A stretch of 64,000 nt of DNA from JBKBKN01 sp046294625. GTDB taxonomy: Bacteria; Bacteroidota; Bacteroidia; M30B66. Shown here piece by piece: positions 61,808 to 64,000 of the stretch (within the stretch, counting starts at the first letter, position 1; each line of letters starts with the position of its first letter). The notes below the pieces were generated by a model. That model did no database searches and was not told the origin of the DNA. It saw only the letters and a list, made by a program, of their open reading frames with translations. The stretch lies in the NCBI GenBank assembly GCA_046294625.1, contig JBKBKN010000010.1, positions 54,442 to 118,441 on the forward strand, given 5' to 3'. The position numbers and the translations under genes were made by a program.

Positions 61808-63088
61808 ATGAAAGAAAAGAATAAATCGATAGCAGAGGCCATTAAGGAAATCAAATCGGGCAACCGGCTTTTTGTTCATGGAAGTGCCGCTACACCCCAT
61901 TATCTACTTGATAACATGGCCAACTTTGGCGATCATCTTCAGCAAGTAGAACTGGTAAGCATCAGTTTATTGGGAGATTTAGCGATTAGTAAACCAGAGT
62001 TTAAAGACCGTTTTATCTTTAATTCGCTTTTTGTTTCTGCCCCTATTCGTGACAGTGTCAACAAGTTGGGCAATGGAAGCTATGTTCCAGTTTTTTTGAG
62101 TGAAATCCATCTATTGTTCAATCGGGGTATTTTGCCATTGGATGTTGCACTGGTGCATGTTTCTCCCCCAGATAAGCATGGCTTTTGTTCTCTCGGTGTT
62201 TCGGTCGATGTGGCTCGCTCGGCAGTGAAAAATGCCAAACATGTAATTGCTCAGGTCAATCCTTTGATGCCGAGGACTCATGGTGACGGCCTTTTGCATG
62301 TGAGCGAAATAGAAACCTTGGTACACATTAATGAACAACTTCCGGAAGTAAATTATGCCGCTCATATAGGAGAAGCGGAGCTGAAAATAGGTAAGTTCAT
62401 AGCTGAACTTATAGAAGATGGCTCTACACTACAAATGGGCATAGGTACCATTCCTGATGCGGTGCTACAATGTTTGGGAAATCACAAAAATCTCGGTGTT
62501 CACACCGAAATGCTTTCGGATGGCATCATTCCCCTAATGAAAAGTGGAGTGATCAATAATGTGAATAAACATAAACATCGATATAAAACTGCTACCGCTT
62601 TTGCCATTGGCAGCAGGTCTCTTTATGATTTTGTGGACGATAATCCCGAATTCATTTTTCTTAATGCCAGCTATGTGAACGATGGTGCCGTGATTCGGTC
62701 TAACCCCAAAGTGGTGGCAATAAACAGTGCCATAGAAATAGACCTCACAGGTCAGGTTTGCTCTGATTCCATTGGCACCTATCAGTATTCTGGTGTAGGC
62801 GGACAGATGGATTTTATAAGAGGGGCTGCCTTGTCGGAAGGCGGAAAGCCTATTATTGCCATCAGCTCTCGAACAGGCAAAGGACAATCGAAAATCGTTC
62901 CCTTTCTTAAGCAAGGAGCCGGAGTGGTGAGCACAAGGGCTCACATTCATTATGTGGTGACAGAGTATGGTGTGGTAAATTTATTTGGCAAAAATCTGGA
63001 ACAGCGTGCCAAGGCTTTAATTTCGATTGCCCATCCTGACGATCGTGAGTTTTTAGATAAGGCACGAATTGAACGTTTTGGCAATTGA
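61808..63088 (+). CDS. Acetyl-CoA hydrolase/transferase family protein
   Basis: This 426-residue CoA-transferase of the 4-hydroxybutyrate/acetate type (family I-like with the C-terminal AcetylCoA_hyd_C domain) shows MGIGTIPDAVLQCL, the catalytic-glutamate motif GVHTEMLSDG, GVGGQMDFIRGA and TEYGVVNLFGK. It moves CoA between acyl-CoA and a free acid; the exact acids cannot be told. Likely co-transcribed with ispE though the pathways are unrelated. Confidence 0.9.
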   Translation: MKEKNKSIAEAIKEIKSGNRLFVHGSAATPHYLLDNMANFGDHLQQVELVSISLLGDLAISKPEFKDRFIFNSLFVSAPIRDSVNKLGNGSYVPVFLSEIHLLFNRGILPLDVALVHVSPPDKHGFCSLGVSVDVARSAVKNAKHVIAQVNPLMPRTHGDGLLHVSEIETLVHINEQLPEVNYAAHIGEAELKIGKFIAELIEDGSTLQMGIGTIPDAVLQCLGNHKNLGVHTEMLSDGIIPLMKSGVINNVNKHKHRYKTATAFAIGSRSLYDFVDDNPEFIFLNASYVNDGAVIRSNPKVVAINSAIEIDLTGQVCSDSIGTYQYSGVGGQMDFIRGAALSEGGKPIIAISSRTGKGQSKIVPFLKQGAGVVSTRAHIHYVVTEYGVVNLFGKNLEQRAKALISIAHPDDREFLDKARIERFGN

Positions 63089-63511
63089 TTTTTAATCAAG
63101 ATGACTAAATTTGGTTTCGATCAAGCACATTTTCCTCTTTCAGGTTTATTGGCAATATCCCAAAGTCCAAAACTGGATTTCTTTGTTTTGTGATATTTTT
63201 GCAAAAAAATGAAATCAAAATATAGGTGGATTAAGTGAATCTTGTTTACTATTTCATTGTGCCTTGATGGATATCTATAAATCAGATAGAAATCGTTGTA
63301 GGTATAACTTGCTGTAAATCAGTTATTTTGTTTGATTGGTCACATGATTAGGTCCTTTGATGTGTCTAAAAAGCATGATGTTTTGTCGTTGGTTATTCCA
63401 AAAATTCAATCGAAAACACATGTTTCAAATGTTAAAATATTGCATGAACCGAGATTAAAATGCGGTTAAATGCTTAAATTTGAAAAAACGACCAAATTAA
63501 ACGACCGTGTT
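63089..63511 (+). other. 423-base region without a gene
   Basis: No coding frame or RNA was recognised. A short TTGATT-TTT-AATCAA hairpin overlaps the CoA-transferase stop (63085-63099). A TAAATTTG -7-like box lies at 63475-63482, 29 bases before the next ATG, without a well-spaced TTG. Confidence 0.6.
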
Positions 63512-64000
63512 ATGAAAAACATTTATCTATCGATTATCATCACCATTTGCTTGACTTTAAGCCTAAAGGCCAACAACCTTCAGATCAGCAACGTGACGGC
63601 AACCACTACAAGCGTTTCCTTCAATATTTCATGGGAAAACAGTTGGAATGTGCAAAATCTGAGTCGCGATGCCGTGTGGATTTTTGTAAAATTTCAGGAT
63701 TGTAGTACCACGAATAAATCATGGGACCACATGAACCTAAGCAGCACCAGTAGTGACCATTCTGTATCCGGTGGTTTGCTTCAGGTCGATGCTGTTACAG
63801 ACGGAAAAGGTGTATTTATTCGTCGGGCCGCTTTTGGCGGAGGCGACAATCCATCAACACCGGTAACTTTGGCTTTTGCCACACCGCTGACAGATATTAC
63901 TCAGGTAAATTTTGATGTAGTTGGAATTGAAATGGTGTATGTGCCGCAGGGAAGTTTTTATGCAAGCGATGGTGCGTCAAATAATTTTATGGGGAATAAT
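63512..64000 (+). CDS. Secreted SUMF1/formylglycine-generating-enzyme-like protein, 5' part
   Basis: A frame from the ATG at 63512 stays open to the window end (163 codons). It begins with a signal peptide (MKNIYLSIIITICLTLSLKANN). A 100-residue beta-rich domain follows (SFNISWENSWNVQNLSRDAVWIFVKFQD). The last 20 codons (GIEMVYVPQGSFYASDG) are the entry motif of the FGE-sulfatase/SUMF1 domain. I infer an exported SUMF1-type protein; such domains form formylglycine or bind ligands in other families. The C-terminus and any sorting signal lie outside the window. Confidence 0.75.
   Translation, partial: MKNIYLSIIITICLTLSLKANNLQISNVTATTTSVSFNISWENSWNVQNLSRDAVWIFVKFQDCSTTNKSWDHMNLSSTSSDHSVSGGLLQVDAVTDGKGVFIRRAAFGGGDNPSTPVTLAFATPLTDITQVNFDVVGIEMVYVPQGSFYASDGASNNFMGNN

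Noticed and set aside
1..64000. CRISPR arrays, insertion sequences, integrase attachment sites, riboswitches
   Set aside because: No regularly spaced direct repeats, transposase motifs, tRNA-adjacent integrase or recognisable riboswitch cores were seen; the only tRNA (51047-51119) has no integrase nearby.

Overview
The window comes from a member of the Bacteroidota, probably a marine or freshwater flavobacterial or chitinophagal-type lineage in a draft assembly. The evidence is: promoters with the Bacteroidota -7 box TAnnTTTG; type IX secretion (T9SS) sorting domains and PorP/SprF and PorE-like proteins; a 14-gene nuo operon whose NuoG is the short form; and lineage-typical small families (DUF4293, DUF5522, DUF5916, DUF4197). 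A run of ten Ns at 48499-48508 marks a scaffold gap inside urocanate hydratase. No plasmid, phage, insertion sequence or CRISPR signature was seen.

Layout. 1-648 is the 3' end of hemF. 671-13484 (minus) is a complete nuoA-N operon for respiratory complex I, with a candidate promoter at 13560-13586. 13719-17714 (plus) holds a POT-family peptide transporter, a DUF4293 membrane protein and a Wzx/MATE-type flippase. 17997-21742 is a decayed patch of surface-protein genes. It contains a 48-codon signal-peptide stub, a PorP/SprF gene cut by one amber codon, an intact T9SS-sorted protein, an outer-membrane-protein-like gene with four in-frame stops but no frameshift, a small lipoprotein, and an orphan T9SS tail. 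21743-27303 (minus) carries mnmD, a PorE-like OmpA/PD40 protein, a TPR protein, a YiiX-type papain-like enzyme, a DUF4878-like lipoprotein and an SRPBCC protein.

27306-30969 contains pyrE and a NUDIX hydrolase whose start codons overlap head to head. Next comes a tightly coupled three-gene cassette: ABC ATPase, FtsX-type permease with a histidine-rich loop, and a DUF3299-like protein. It looks like a metal-linked transporter. 30975-39434 is mixed housekeeping: DUF4197, an aminotransferase, yjjG, an LRR protein, ribF, a TPR protein, an NtrC-like response regulator without a DNA-binding domain, and Ppx/GppA. 39684-46325 is cell-envelope and secreted material: a DUF5916 protein, an HTTM-like membrane protein, a SPOR-like protein and a T9SS-exported M43 metalloprotease. 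46579-50810 has hutU, DUF5522 and an S9 peptidase.

51047-63088 is housekeeping again: tRNA-Phe with its own promoter and terminator, radC, grpE-dnaJ, corA, a sodium:solute symporter, a hemerythrin-like protein, lipoprotein MsrB, a large unknown envelope protein, accA, ispE and a CoA-transferase. The window ends inside a secreted protein that appears to enter a formylglycine-generating-enzyme (SUMF1) fold. The most unusual items are the histidine-rich ABC/DUF3299 cassette, the frame-preserved nonsense pseudogenes, the mini-NuoG with an extra cysteine quartet, the HTH-less NtrC-like regulator, and the pyrE/NUDIX pair that appears to lack 5' leaders. Nothing proves a wholly new system.
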